A stretch of 54,363 nt of DNA from Bacteroidota bacterium (GCA_013289045.1 JABDAU010000004.1:32920-87282), one strand, 5' to 3'. Counted from the first letter of the stretch, positions 40,024 through 49,132 are shown. The notes: a model not told the origin generated them from the letters alone. Numbers and translations are program-made.

Positions 40024-40749
40024 TCACCCCATCACATCTTCCAAAACTCCCAGCGAGCGGACGCTGCCGAAGCTTTCGATATGCATGGCGTAATAATCTA
40101 ATAACTTATTGAGTAAATACCGCCGTTCGTCATTGCTGATCTTTAACTGCGGGCAATCCTCAAAACTGCAGGCGGTGAGCTGGTAAAAATATTGAGTATG
40201 CGGCGGCGACAGGTAGGAAACGCTGTCGGGTTTATAACGCCTGAAAACGCCGTCCTTCATATCGAAATAATCGACGTTTGCGCCAAAAGACGTATCGGGG
40301 TAAAAGCCGAGATAGCGCGTAAGCTGGATCAAAAACAACAAATGAAAATTAGCCAGGCCTTCGTTCTGATGGTCGAGCCACTCTATCGAGCTGAAAATAA
40401 ACCCGAACAGGTTTTCATCCTCCCCTTGTTGCTTTACCGCTTTATACAATACCTCGTTCAGGAAAATAGCGATACAGCTTTTCACCACATCGTAAGGTAT
40501 AGACAATAATACAGGCGAATTTTTCAATTCGGCAATGCGTTGTATGCCCGAATTTGCCTTGTGATAAACCACCACGTCGAGCAAATGCAGCGGCTGCAGC
40601 ATATTGCGGGTGATCCTGGCCTTGGGCTTTTTTACACCATTAATGATATAAGATTGCAGTCCGAACTTTTCGGTGAACAATTGCACAATCACACTGCTCT
40701 CGCCATAATCGGTAGTTTTAAAAACGATGGCGCGCGTTTTATGCAGCAT
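40024..40749 (-). CDS. recO: DNA repair protein RecO
   Basis: The 241-residue protein has the N-terminal OB fold (MLHKTRAIVFKTTDYGESSV, IVQLFTEKFGLQSYIINGVK), a helical middle and the C-terminal region. The zinc site of some RecO proteins is only partly seen (Cys in SCIAIFLNEVLY and CSFEDCPQL). It anneals ssDNA bound to SSB and helps RecR load RecA. Its start overlaps the end of dagK by 11 bp, a tight operon. Zinc content is uncertain. Confidence 0.92.
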   Translation of the reverse strand: MLHKTRAIVFKTTDYGESSVIVQLFTEKFGLQSYIINGVKKPKARITRNMLQPLHLLDVVVYHKANSGIQRIAELKNSPVLLSIPYDVVKSCIAIFLNEVLYKAVKQQGEDENLFGFIFSSIEWLDHQNEGLANFHLLFLIQLTRYLGFYPDTSFGANVDYFDMKDGVFRRYKPDSVSYLSPPHTQYFYQLTACSFEDCPQLKISNDERRYLLNKLLDYYAMHIESFGSVRSLGVLEDVMG

Positions 40750-41119
40750 GATGCATAAGCGTTAACAATTTGGGAAGAAAAATAATGAGCCCGGTGATCA
40801 GCGCGAATGCCGCAGCAACGGTAACGGCAGCAGCGCCAATATCCTTCACCCGGCCGGCCAGTTCATTATAGTCCGGCGAAACCAAATCAACCAAAAATTC
40901 CAGTGCCGTATTGAACAGTTCGCAGATCAGCACCAAGGCAATGCATAGCGCCACCCATTGCCACTCGTTTACCGAAATATGCAGCGCGTACCCGGCAAAA
41001 ACGGCAATCAGCGTAGCCATTAAATGCACCCTGAAATTCAGCTGGGTTTTGGCAGCATAAGCCAGCCCTTTAAAGGCATAACCAAAGCTGCGCATCAATT
41101 TTTTGAACGATCTGAGCAT
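40739..41119 (-). CDS. dgkA: Diacylglycerol kinase family protein
   Basis: The 126-residue protein is the small membrane diacylglycerol or undecaprenol kinase type: three membrane helices and the conserved core AKTQLNFRVHLMATLIAVFA, EWQWVALCIALVLICELFNT, ALEFLVDLVSPDYNELAGRV (the conserved Glu/Asn/Asp of the active site), and KDIGAAAVTVAAAFALITGL. It phosphorylates a lipid alcohol in the inner membrane, probably undecaprenol in Bacteroidota, so feeding cell-wall carrier lipid. It overlaps recO by 11 bp. Confidence 0.92.
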   Translation of the reverse strand: MLRSFKKLMRSFGYAFKGLAYAAKTQLNFRVHLMATLIAVFAGYALHISVNEWQWVALCIALVLICELFNTALEFLVDLVSPDYNELAGRVKDIGAAAVTVAAAFALITGLIIFLPKLLTLMHHAA

Positions 41120-41146
41120 GTGCAGTCAAATTTAAACATATTTTGT

Positions 41147-41263
41147 TTTAACCACAGAGTGTACAGAGTTTTACGCAGAGAACACAGAGAATATTCGCCG
41201 CCTTTTCTACTAATAAACTCTGCGATCTCTGTGTTTTATTCTCCGTGCCCTCTGTGGTTAAAA
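41147..41263. repeat. CACAGAG inverted repeat, copy 4 (family C)
   Basis: TTTAACCACAGAGTGTACAG faces GTGCCCTCTGTGGTTAAAA, with CGCAGAGAACACAGAGAATA opposite CTCTGCGATCTCTGTG inside. It ends 3 bp before the -7 box of the SDR gene, so the repeat supplies the -33 region of that promoter. Confidence 0.82.
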
Positions 41264-41266
41264 TAG

Positions 41267-41274
41267 TAGCTTTG
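41267..41274 (+). promoter_or_regulatory. -7 box of the SDR gene
   Basis: TAGCTTTG, an exact TAnnTTTG, lies 15 bp before ATG 41290. The -33 region is repeat DNA and lacks a TTG. Confidence 0.5.
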
Positions 41275-41289
41275 CATAAACATCTCCCT

Positions 41290-42066
41290 ATGGATCTTCA
41301 CCTCACCAACAAAGTGGCCATCGTCCTTGCGGCCAGTAAAGGCCTGGGCAAAGCCATCGCCACCGCATTATCTGCCGAAGGCGCCAAAGTGATTATCGGC
41401 TCGCGCGATAAAGACGAGCTGGGCAAAACGGCAACCGAAATACACAAGGCCACCGGCAACCCCGTTACCGCCATCACCATCGATGTTTCCCAAAGCGAAT
41501 CCATCGAAAACTTTGTAACGGAAGCCGCCTCGGTTTACGGTCGTATCGATATCCTGCTCAACAATGCCGGCGGACCACCGTTTGATAAATTTGAAAACTT
41601 CGACGAGATCGCCTGGCAAAAAGCCTTTGAGCTGAACCTGCTGAGCGTAGCACATATGAGCCGTTTAGTTTTGCCTTATTTGAAAAAGTCGGGCAATGGA
41701 CACATCATTAACATCGTAAGCGGATCGGTGAAATCGGTATTGAATAACGCTGTGCTTTCAACCGCCATGCGCATGGGCATTGTAGGCATGGCCAAACATA
41801 TGGCGGATGAATTTGGCCCATATAACATTACCGTAAACAACGTAGCGCCCGGCCTTATCCTCACCGACAGGATAAAAGACACCGTACCAAAAGACAAAGA
41901 CCCCGAAGAAGCATTAAAGGAAAAAGCTAAAAGCATCCCGCTCGGCCGTATCGGCAAACCGGAAGAACTGGCAGCACTGGTTACATTTTTAGCATCGGAA
42001 AAAGCAGCTTACATCAGCGGAACGACGATTTCGGTTGACGGCGGTGCAAACAGGGCGATATTTTAA
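41290..42066 (+). CDS. SDR-family oxidoreductase with an atypical active site
   Basis: The protein is 258 residues from ATG 41290. It has a Rossmann fold with the start NKVAIVLAASKGLGKAIATA (a variant glycine motif, A-S-K-G-L-G), NNAGGPPFD, SGSVKS with the catalytic Ser region, and PGLILTDRI. Where classical SDRs have YxxxK, this has LSTAMRMGIVGMAK: alignment to the GLxK part puts Ser and Arg where Tyr and Lys are expected. Relatives with SxxxR exist, so it is a subgroup rather than damage. The C-terminal SGTTISVDGGANRAIF is standard. The substrate is unknown; short-chain reductase chemistry may be altered. Confidence 0.85.
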   Translation: MDLHLTNKVAIVLAASKGLGKAIATALSAEGAKVIIGSRDKDELGKTATEIHKATGNPVTAITIDVSQSESIENFVTEAASVYGRIDILLNNAGGPPFDKFENFDEIAWQKAFELNLLSVAHMSRLVLPYLKKSGNGHIINIVSGSVKSVLNNAVLSTAMRMGIVGMAKHMADEFGPYNITVNNVAPGLILTDRIKDTVPKDKDPEEALKEKAKSIPLGRIGKPEELAALVTFLASEKAAYISGTTISVDGGANRAIF

Positions 42067-42094
42067 AATAAAAAAGACCGGGCACCGTGCGATA

Positions 42095-42118
42095 CCTTTC
42101 CCTAAACTTAGGGAAAGG
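42095..42118. repeat. Perfect hairpin CCTTTCCCTAA..TTAGGGAAAGG
   Basis: Eleven-bp perfect arms with a 2-nt loop follow the SDR stop. It probably belongs to another dispersed repeat (GGGAAAGGAGGAGGATAGGG continues to the right) and could act as a weak terminator. Confidence 0.65.
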
Positions 42119-42224
42119 AGGAGGATAGGGTCAACCAAAGCGGCGACAACCGATAATTTTTAATTCTCACCCCCACGCTGCAACCTTTATCCTCCCGGAC
42201 GCGTCTTTTTACTATAATTACATA

Positions 42225-43592
42225 ATGAAAAAGCTGATCTTATCCCTCGTTACCTGCACATTTTTGATGGCCACGCATGCCCAAACGCCTGCCAATAAAA
42301 AATATTCGCCACAACAATTAAAAGAAGACGTTGAATTCCTGGAAAAGCAAATATTCGATGCCCATGCCAATCCGTTTACCGAGCTGAACAAGCAACAATA
42401 CCAGCAGGTATTTGACGGTATCGAATCAAAGATCACAGACTCCTTAAACACCACGCAATTTTACAAACAGGTAAAACCTATTTTCTCTTATTTGTCCGAC
42501 GAGCATTCGGGCATCACAATTGATCCTGCTTTGTTAAATGATACTTATGCAAATCAACCGGTATTTCTTCCATTCAATCTTATTAAAAATGGCAACGACT
42601 ATTATCTGAACGATGTGCTGAACGCCTCAACCGGCATTGCAAAAGGCGGTAAAATACTACAGATCAACAATGTGCCAATCGCCCAATTGATTGAGCGCTG
42701 CGTATATTACACAACCGGCTTTCCCGATCAGCGGCAGGAAAATGCGCTGAAGCAATTTGGCTATTTATTCACCTGGTCGGATGCTCAGCCGCAGCAGCAT
42801 TATAAAATTTTAACCGATAAAGGCGAGGTAATTATCGATGGGGTGAATATCAAAGAATGGTTTAAATACCTTAACATTGGCACAGGTAATGATTGCCCGC
42901 AGCAGATCAGTTATACACGCTATGGCGATGCGGGTTATATCAATTCGTGCACTTTCGTCACGCATAACGACAATGAATTTAATGCGTTGAGCGCTAAGAT
43001 CGATAGTATATTTAAACTGGTAAAAAGCGATGGGGTAAAATACCTGTTTATCGATGTAAGCCGTAACGGCGGCGGTAATTCATCCGTGGGTGATGTGCTC
43101 ATACGCAACTTTTATAGCAAACCTTATCGCGATTACCAATGCAACTGGCGACGCAGTGACGAATATTTAAGCCTGATCACCAAATGGGGTATAAAAGACA
43201 GCGTTTACACATCCAAAGTACCGGGAAGCATTCTACATTTCGACGCAGATACGATCCGTCCGCCATTAAATAACCCTAACCGTTTCAATGGCAAAATTTA
43301 CATTATTGTAGGCGACGGCACTTTTTCAAGCGCCATGATGTTTGCCACCATCATAAAGGATAACCATATCGCAGCACTGATCGGTCAAACCCCGCAGAGC
43401 GGGCGCCCAAACCATTTTGGCGAATTGTATAATGCCGAACTGCCCAATACCAAACTCAAATACAGGTTCGGGGTGAAGGAATGGATCCGCCCGGCCGGAA
43501 AGATTAGCGACAATTATTTACGACCGGATGTGGAGATAGCACCCGGCAAGTATAGCGGTGTTGAACAGATGATAGAAGCAGTGAAAAAATAA
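42225..43592 (+). CDS. S41-family serine peptidase-like protein (exported)
   Basis: The 455-residue protein has a signal peptide (MKKLILSLVTCTFLMATHA, cut near AQT). The tail-specific protease (S41) core is seen: a PDZ-like middle (about 130-165), FIDVSRNGGGNSSVGDVLI (the strand and Gly loop before the active site), and VGDGTFSSAMMFATIIKD with the nucleophile Ser in TFSSA. The Lys general base is probably near the following strand (NAELPNTKLKYRFGVKEW). Such periplasmic enzymes degrade or process C-termini of proteins; many Bacteroidota paralogues are uncharacterised. It is a single gene. Confidence 0.87.
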   Translation: MKKLILSLVTCTFLMATHAQTPANKKYSPQQLKEDVEFLEKQIFDAHANPFTELNKQQYQQVFDGIESKITDSLNTTQFYKQVKPIFSYLSDEHSGITIDPALLNDTYANQPVFLPFNLIKNGNDYYLNDVLNASTGIAKGGKILQINNVPIAQLIERCVYYTTGFPDQRQENALKQFGYLFTWSDAQPQQHYKILTDKGEVIIDGVNIKEWFKYLNIGTGNDCPQQISYTRYGDAGYINSCTFVTHNDNEFNALSAKIDSIFKLVKSDGVKYLFIDVSRNGGGNSSVGDVLIRNFYSKPYRDYQCNWRRSDEYLSLITKWGIKDSVYTSKVPGSILHFDADTIRPPLNNPNRFNGKIYIIVGDGTFSSAMMFATIIKDNHIAALIGQTPQSGRPNHFGELYNAELPNTKLKYRFGVKEWIRPAGKISDNYLRPDVEIAPGKYSGVEQMIEAVKK

Positions 43593-43664
43593 ATGATCTT
43601 TGCCCGTCGCTGCAATCTTACAATCCATTATATTAGCTGTTACTTAATTAATAGCTAACCGGTT

Positions 43665-44189
43665 ATGGTATTCAAAGCTTCTCTTGGACTTTATGATTTC
43701 CTGGGTATTTTTAGAAGAAGATTTGTTGAAATCCTGATAGCTGTTGCCTTCATTGCGTTTTTGGAATGGCGCCGGTTATACCATTTGGCCGAAGGTTTCA
43801 ATTTAACTTTTTGGATATACCAGGCGATAACGTTTGCTTTTTTGATAGCGCTTGCCCTGGTTTACTTTCGCCCGGATCTGATCCTGTTTAACAGCACAGT
43901 AACCCAATTTACGATAGAAGGCGAGCATCTTACAATTACTACCGCAGGTGTTAACATCCCTTTGCTGGTAAATAAGCCGTCTTTCCGGCTTAAATTAAAA
44001 ATGCACCAGTTTGCAAGAAGTAAGGTAAATTTCCCGACAAGGGTATTTTCAAAAACGAAGTACCTCACCTGGGAATTAAGGACCGATGAGCAAACTGTTT
44101 ATGTGATCGCCCGGTTTTTTACACCGGAGGCATGGGACGAACTTGAAAAGTTTTTATACTGGAAAAATATAGAACCTCTAAGCATATAA
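43665..44189 (+). CDS. Membrane-associated protein of unknown function
   Basis: The 174-residue protein has two hydrophobic helices (about 22-35 and 50-68) and a C-terminal cytoplasmic beta domain of about 100 residues (QFTIEGEHLTITTAGVNIPL, FSKTKYLTWELRTDEQTVYV). The layout (two helices then a PH-like beta domain) recalls YcxB-type proteins, but I do not assign it. It is a single gene, 73 bp after the S41-like gene and convergent with the small membrane protein at 44197. Confidence 0.7.
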   Translation: MVFKASLGLYDFLGIFRRRFVEILIAVAFIAFLEWRRLYHLAEGFNLTFWIYQAITFAFLIALALVYFRPDLILFNSTVTQFTIEGEHLTITTAGVNIPLLVNKPSFRLKLKMHQFARSKVNFPTRVFSKTKYLTWELRTDEQTVYVIARFFTPEAWDELEKFLYWKNIEPLSI

Positions 44190-44196
44190 GGTCTAT

Positions 44197-44406
44197 TTAA
44201 GACTTTACGACACCTGCATTTTCCCGTGCTCTCTTAACCAAAAGCACAACCAAAGAAACGCCAACAATGAGCCCAAAGCCTAATGTAAATCCTTTCAGAA
44301 AATCGGCAAGCTTAAGGTTTTTGGCCAACGGCCCCCACATTGCAAAGGCATAAATTATTGCGCAGCCGGCAAATATTAATGCAAAACCTGTTATTCTATT
44401 TTTCAT
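44197..44406 (-). CDS. Small two-helix membrane protein
   Basis: The protein is 69 residues from ATG 44406, with helices at about 5-25 and 42-62 (RITGFALIFAGCAIIYAFAM, FTLGFGLIVGVSLVVLLVKR) and a basic end. An upstream in-frame start at 44463 would add sequence from the edge of the family B repeat. Small proteins of this kind are common in Bacteroidota and their role is unknown. Convergent with the gene at 43665. Confidence 0.62.
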   Translation of the reverse strand: MKNRITGFALIFAGCAIIYAFAMWGPLAKNLKLADFLKGFTLGFGLIVGVSLVVLLVKRARENAGVVKS

Positions 44407-44449
44407 AAAGCTAATATAGCTTTTTAGTTCTAATATTGGAAAATACCGC

Positions 44450-44582
44450 TTTGATAGACACACCCCTGCAACCGCACTTTTCCGTCGCGCCCCCTCTCAA
44501 GAGGGGAACTATTACTTTTCGGTTCCCCTCTTGAGAGGGGGCGCGTCAGCTGGTGCGCAAAGGCAGGGGTGTGTTTATCAAA
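44450..44582. repeat. Dispersed inverted repeat, family B (full element)
   Basis: Left arm TTGATAGACACACCCCTGCA..GCGCGCCCCC and right arm GTTCCCCTCTTGAGAGGGGG, GCGCGTCAGC, AGGCAGGGGTGTGTTTATCA are complementary at their ends and in the 24-bp centre-proximal block, around a short AT loop. A half copy lies at 12908-12970. It sits between the small membrane protein gene and ileS. Confidence 0.85.
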
Positions 44583-44618
44583 CTCTGCCCTACCAAACCG
44601 CATTTTGGCACTGTTTTA

Positions 44619-44650
44619 TTGTGTTTTAAGCCAAATATTCCGTAATTTTG
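44619..44650 (+). promoter_or_regulatory. Promoter of the ileS operon
   Basis: TTG (44619-44621), 21 bp, TAATTTTG (44643-44650) fit the Bacteroidota consensus. It decides the start: an upstream TTG at 44648 lies inside the -7 box and cannot be translated from this promoter. Confidence 0.65.
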
Positions 44651-44677
44651 CAACCTCTAAAATTGAGGCGTAAAAAA

Positions 44678-47600
44678 TTGAAGTACAAGGAATATAAACA
44701 GCTTAACCTGCCTGAAACCGGCAAGCAGATACTCGATTTCTGGAAACAGAATAACATCTTCGAAAAAAGTGTCAGCAGCCGCCCGGCAAGTAACCCGTAT
44801 ACATTTTACGAGGGGCCGCCAAGCGCCAATGGTATGCCCGGCATCCACCACGTAATGGCGCGTTCTATCAAGGATATTTTCTGCCGTTACAAGACGCTGA
44901 AAGGCTACCAGGTAAAACGTAAAGGCGGCTGGGATACGCACGGCTTGCCTATAGAGCTGGCGGTTGAAAAAGCGCTGGGAATTACCAAGGACGATATCGG
45001 CAAAAAGATCTCTATCGAGGATTACAACGCCGCTTGCCGCAAGGAAGTAATGCGCTATACCGATATCTGGAACGATCTCACCGAAAAAATGGGCTACTGG
45101 GTCGACCTGGAAAACCCGTACATCACTTACGAGAACGAATACATCGAGAGCCTTTGGTGGATCCTGAAGGAGCTTTATAACAAAGGCCTGCTGTACAAAG
45201 GTTATACCGTACAGCCTTATTCGCCAAAATCGGGTACCGGTTTAAGCTCGCATGAGCTGAACCAGCCGGGTACTTATAAAATGGTGAAGGATACGACAAT
45301 CGTGGCTCAATTCCATTTAAAGAAAGACCAGCAACATCCGCTGATGCCTGTTTTGTTCGATAGTGTTGGTGGGGACACCAACATCGGGGATGAGGCCGAA
45401 GACACTGTGATCCTCGCCTGGACGACCACCCCGTGGACGCTCCCGTCAAACTGCGCCCTCGCTGTTGGCGAGAACATCGATTACGTAAAGATCAGCACTT
45501 TCAATCCCTACACTTACGAACCTGTAAGCGTGGTATTGGCAAAAGTGCTGGTGAGCAAATATTTTAAAGTTGAAGGCGAAAACGCTTCGTTTGAAGATTA
45601 CAAAGGCGGCGATAAGATCATCCCGTGGACGGTTAAAGCCGAATTTAAAGGCTCCGACCTGGTTGGCCTGCGCTATCACCAACTGATGCCTTATGTAACA
45701 AACGAAGATCTGGAGAAAAACGCCTTCCGCGTGATCCCGGCTGATTTCGTGACTACTGAGGATGGTACCGGTATCGTACACACCGCCTCTGTTTTTGGTG
45801 CGGACGACTTCCGGGCCTGCAAGGAACAGGGCGTACCGTCTGTTTTGGTAAAAGACGAAACAAGTAAGGAAGTGCCATTGGTTGACAAGCAGGGCAAATT
45901 TGTAAGCGAGGTAACCGACTTTGCCGGCCGCTATGTAAAGGAAGAATATTACAGCAAAGAAGAGCGTGAGGTTGAAGGTTTTAAACCAACCGACGTGCTC
46001 ATCTCCATCAAACTGAAGGAAGACAACAAGGCGTTCGACGTAAAGAAATACGAGCACAGCTACCCGCATTCATGGCGTTCGGACGAGCCGATATTGTATT
46101 ACCCGTTGGATAGCTGGTTCATTAAAACCACAGCCGTTAAGGACAAGCTGGTTGAGCTGAACAAAACCATCAACTGGAAACCGGAATCAACCGGAACAGG
46201 CCGTTTTGGTAACTGGCTGGAAAATTTGGTTGACTGGAACCTGTCGCGTTCACGTTATTGGGGCACACCGCTGCCCATCTGGCGCGAAGTAGAAGGCACT
46301 GAGGAAAAATGCATCGGTTCAATAGCTGATTTAGAGAGAGAAATTAAAATATCACAGGTTGCCGGGCTGATGCCTGAAGCCTTTGAGCTGGCCGACCTGC
46401 ACCGCCCTTATGTAGATGATGTGATCCTCACCTCATCAAATGGCAAGGCCATGGTGCGCGAGCCCGACCTGATAGACGTTTGGTTCGACAGCGGCGCCAT
46501 GCCGTATGCGCAATGGCATTATCCGTTCGAGAACCAGGAAGAATTCAAAAAATCTTACCCGGCAGATTTCATTGCTGAGGGTGTCGACCAAACCCGTGGC
46601 TGGTTCTTTACGCTGCATGCCATTGCGGTATTGCTGAGCGAAACCAGCGAGGAGATAAAAGCTGTTAACGCCGAAGTGGGCAACAAAGGCATCGCGTTTA
46701 AAAACGTGGTATCAAACGGTTTGGTGCTGGATAAGAACGGCAACAAAATGTCTAAACGCTTGGGCAATGCTGTTGATCCGTTCGAGACCATTAACCAATA
46801 CGGCCCGGATGCGGCCCGCTGGTACATGATCAGCAATGCATCGCCATGGGATAACCTGAAATTCAATCTCGAGGGTGTTGACGAGGTGCGCCGTAAATTT
46901 TTCGGTACGCTGTATAATACCTACTCGTTCTTTTCGCTGTATGCCAATATTGATGGTTTTCAATATAAAGAAGCGGAGATCGACATCAAAAACCGTCCGG
47001 AGATCGACCAGTGGATCATCTCCCTGCTCAATACACTGAGCAAGGAAGTTGATGAGTTCTATGCCGATTTCGAGCCAACCAAGGCATCCCGCGCGATACA
47101 GGATTTTGTGGATGCGCATTTGAGTAACTGGTACGTGCGTTTAAGCCGCCGCCGTTTCTGGAAATCGGATAACTCCGACGATAAATTATCGGCTTACCAA
47201 ACGCTGTATACTTGTTTGGTGACTATCGCCAAGCTGATGTCGCCGGTTGCGCCGTTCTTTGCCGACAGGTTGTTTATCGACCTGAACAGCGTCACCCAAA
47301 AAGAAAGCTTTGAGTCGGTGCATTTGGCAGATTTCCCTGCTTACAACGAAGCTTTGGTGAACAAGGCTTTAGAAGAGCGCATGCAAATGGCGCAGGATAT
47401 TTCATCGCTGGTGCTGTCGTTGCGTAAAAAAGTGGGCATTAATGTGAGGCAGCCTTTGAGCAAGATCATGCTGCCGATACTGAATAAAGACTTCGAGCAC
47501 CAGGTAGAACAGGTGAAGGACCTCATCCTGTCTGAAACCAATATCAAAACTATTGAGTATATTACCGATGCATCAGGGTTTATAAAAAAGAAGGTAAAAC

Positions 47601-48106
47601 CGAATTTTAAAGCATTGGGTGCAAAGGTGGGTAAGGATATGAAAGCGGTGGCTGAAGAAATAAGCAAATTGACACAGGATGATATAGTAAAACTGGAGAC
47701 AGAAGGCACATTTCAACTGGTCACTAATCACTATTCACTGATCACCACCGACGTCGAGATCATCGCTGAAGATGTTCCGGGATGGCAGGTAGCAAACCTG
47801 GGCAAACTAGCTGTTGCTTTAGATGTTACGATAACCAATGAATTAAAACAGGAAGGGTTATCACGCGAGCTGATCAACCGGATACAAAACCTGCGCAAGG
47901 ATAAAGGATTTGAGGTAACCGACAGGATAAACGTACGTATTAAGCCAAATGGCAGTACATTGATAACCGAAGCCGCTCAAACTAATTTATCCTATATTTG
48001 CGCCGAAATTTTAGCCGATACTGTAGTAATTGACAATGAGCTTGTTGCAGGTGACCCTGCTGTTATTGATGATAATGAAATATTGATCGCTATTAGTAAA
48101 ATATAA
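44678..48106 (+). CDS. ileS: Isoleucyl-tRNA synthetase
   Basis: The protein is about 1142 residues from TTG 44678 (KYKEYKQLNLPETGKQILDF, the family start). Class I motifs are GPPSANGMPGIHHVMARS (HIGH-type) and NGNKMSKRLGNAVDP (KMSKR). An editing (CP1) domain, with TTTPWTLPSNCALAV and the GTGIVHTASVFGADD editing pocket, and an anticodon-binding C-terminus (RRRFWKSDNSDDKLSAYQTL) follow. Length matches the long Bacteroidota IleRS. It charges tRNA-Ile and clears Val. The DksA-like gene follows 2 bp downstream, then lspA, forming an operon. A TTG start may limit its level. Confidence 0.95.
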   Translation: MKYKEYKQLNLPETGKQILDFWKQNNIFEKSVSSRPASNPYTFYEGPPSANGMPGIHHVMARSIKDIFCRYKTLKGYQVKRKGGWDTHGLPIELAVEKALGITKDDIGKKISIEDYNAACRKEVMRYTDIWNDLTEKMGYWVDLENPYITYENEYIESLWWILKELYNKGLLYKGYTVQPYSPKSGTGLSSHELNQPGTYKMVKDTTIVAQFHLKKDQQHPLMPVLFDSVGGDTNIGDEAEDTVILAWTTTPWTLPSNCALAVGENIDYVKISTFNPYTYEPVSVVLAKVLVSKYFKVEGENASFEDYKGGDKIIPWTVKAEFKGSDLVGLRYHQLMPYVTNEDLEKNAFRVIPADFVTTEDGTGIVHTASVFGADDFRACKEQGVPSVLVKDETSKEVPLVDKQGKFVSEVTDFAGRYVKEEYYSKEEREVEGFKPTDVLISIKLKEDNKAFDVKKYEHSYPHSWRSDEPILYYPLDSWFIKTTAVKDKLVELNKTINWKPESTGTGRFGNWLENLVDWNLSRSRYWGTPLPIWREVEGTEEKCIGSIADLEREIKISQVAGLMPEAFELADLHRPYVDDVILTSSNGKAMVREPDLIDVWFDSGAMPYAQWHYPFENQEEFKKSYPADFIAEGVDQTRGWFFTLHAIAVLLSETSEEIKAVNAEVGNKGIAFKNVVSNGLVLDKNGNKMSKRLGNAVDPFETINQYGPDAARWYMISNASPWDNLKFNLEGVDEVRRKFFGTLYNTYSFFSLYANIDGFQYKEAEIDIKNRPEIDQWIISLLNTLSKEVDEFYADFEPTKASRAIQDFVDAHLSNWYVRLSRRRFWKSDNSDDKLSAYQTLYTCLVTIAKLMSPVAPFFADRLFIDLNSVTQKESFESVHLADFPAYNEALVNKALEERMQMAQDISSLVLSLRKKVGINVRQPLSKIMLPILNKDFEHQVEQVKDLILSETNIKTIEYITDASGFIKKKVKPNFKALGAKVGKDMKAVAEEISKLTQDDIVKLETEGTFQLVTNHYSLITTDVEIIAEDVPGWQVANLGKLAVALDVTITNELKQEGLSRELINRIQNLRKDKGFEVTDRINVRIKPNGSTLITEAAQTNLSYICAEILADTVVIDNELVAGDPAVIDDNEILIAISKI

Positions 48107-48108
48107 TA

Positions 48109-48495
48109 ATGAAAGAAGAATCGAATAAAACAAGGTACTCTGACGCAGAACTGAAAGAGTTTAGGGAGTTGTTGATGGACAAACTGCGCATAGCCCGTGA
48201 AGAACTGAATGCTTTGGCATCGTCATTGAGCTCGCCAAATGCAAACGGAACTGATGATACTGCCGGTACCTACAAAACACTGGAAGACGGATCGGCTACA
48301 CTTGAAAAAGAGCAGATAAACCAACTGGCAGCACGCCAGAAAAAATTTATAGAGCAGTTGGAAGCAGCGGTGGTACGTATTGAAAATAAAACTTACGGTG
48401 TTTGCCGCGAAACCGGTAAACTGATACCAAAAGAACGCCTGCGTGCAGTACCGCATACTACACTGAGCATGGAAGCAAAAATGAAGCAGAATTAA
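48109..48495 (+). CDS. TraR/DksA-family protein lacking most zinc cysteines
   Basis: The 128-residue protein has the DksA-type coiled coil (SDAELKEFRELLMDKLRIAR to about 90) and a C-terminal remnant of the zinc finger, YGVCRETGKLIPKERLRAVP followed by HTTLSMEAKMK. Only one of the four cysteines (CxxC..CxxC) is kept; the others are Thr, Ala or absent. DksA binds RNA polymerase and acts with ppGpp. The conserved acidic pair at the coil tip appears as EDGSATLEKEQI. Cys loss is common in Bacteroidota members. Its stop TAA overlaps the lspA ATG, so the two are coupled. Confidence 0.85.
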   Translation: MKEESNKTRYSDAELKEFRELLMDKLRIAREELNALASSLSSPNANGTDDTAGTYKTLEDGSATLEKEQINQLAARQKKFIEQLEAAVVRIENKTYGVCRETGKLIPKERLRAVPHTTLSMEAKMKQN

Positions 48496-49109
48496 TGAAA
48501 CCGGCTTACTACAAACCGTTTTTACTCGTCATTTTTATTGTCCTTATCGACCAGATCATCAAAACCTGGGTGCGCACGCATATGATCATGAATGATCCAC
48601 TCAGCGATGTTCATTTCCTGGGCAGCCATGGCATGCTTCACTATACCGAGAACAACGGTATGGCGTTTGGCATGGAACTGGGTGGCAGTTTCGGCAAACT
48701 GGTGCTAACCATTTTTCGCATAGCCGCGGTGTTATCTATCGGTTATGGATTGGTATATCTTATCAAACACAAATATAACCGCGGGCTCATCATGTGCGTG
48801 GCGCTGATATTGGCCGGTGCACTGGGTAATATAGTAGATTCTACCTTTTACGGACTGATCTACCAGCATTTACCGGTATTTTATGGCCGTGTGGTGGATA
48901 TGTTCTATTTTCCGCTATTGTCCGGTAATTTCCCTCAATGGGTACCTATATGGGGCGGTGAAGATTTTGTGTTTTTTCGCCCGATATTTAACTTGGCCGA
49001 TGCAGCTATTTCGGTGGGGGTTATCCTGATCCTTTTCCGTCAGAAGCATTACTTTAAACGCGAGGTGCCGGAGGTGGAAAGTCCGAATAGTGAGATTGTT
49101 GAGGAATAA
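48495..49109 (+). CDS. lspA: Lipoprotein signal peptidase (signal peptidase II)
   Basis: The 204-residue inner membrane protease has four helices and the two catalytic Asp motifs: LGNIVDSTFYG (first Asp) and FNLADAAISVGV (second Asp), with ENNGMAFGM, the substrate-side loop. It removes signal peptides from prolipoproteins ahead of the lipidated Cys. It is slightly longer than the typical 160-170 residues due to a Bacteroidota-type insertion before the second motif. Its start overlaps the DksA-like stop (TAATG) and a strong terminator follows. Confidence 0.95.
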   Translation: MKPAYYKPFLLVIFIVLIDQIIKTWVRTHMIMNDPLSDVHFLGSHGMLHYTENNGMAFGMELGGSFGKLVLTIFRIAAVLSIGYGLVYLIKHKYNRGLIMCVALILAGALGNIVDSTFYGLIYQHLPVFYGRVVDMFYFPLLSGNFPQWVPIWGGEDFVFFRPIFNLADAAISVGVILILFRQKHYFKREVPEVESPNSEIVEE

Positions 49110-49132
49110 AGTTAAATTGTAAAAGATAAAAG

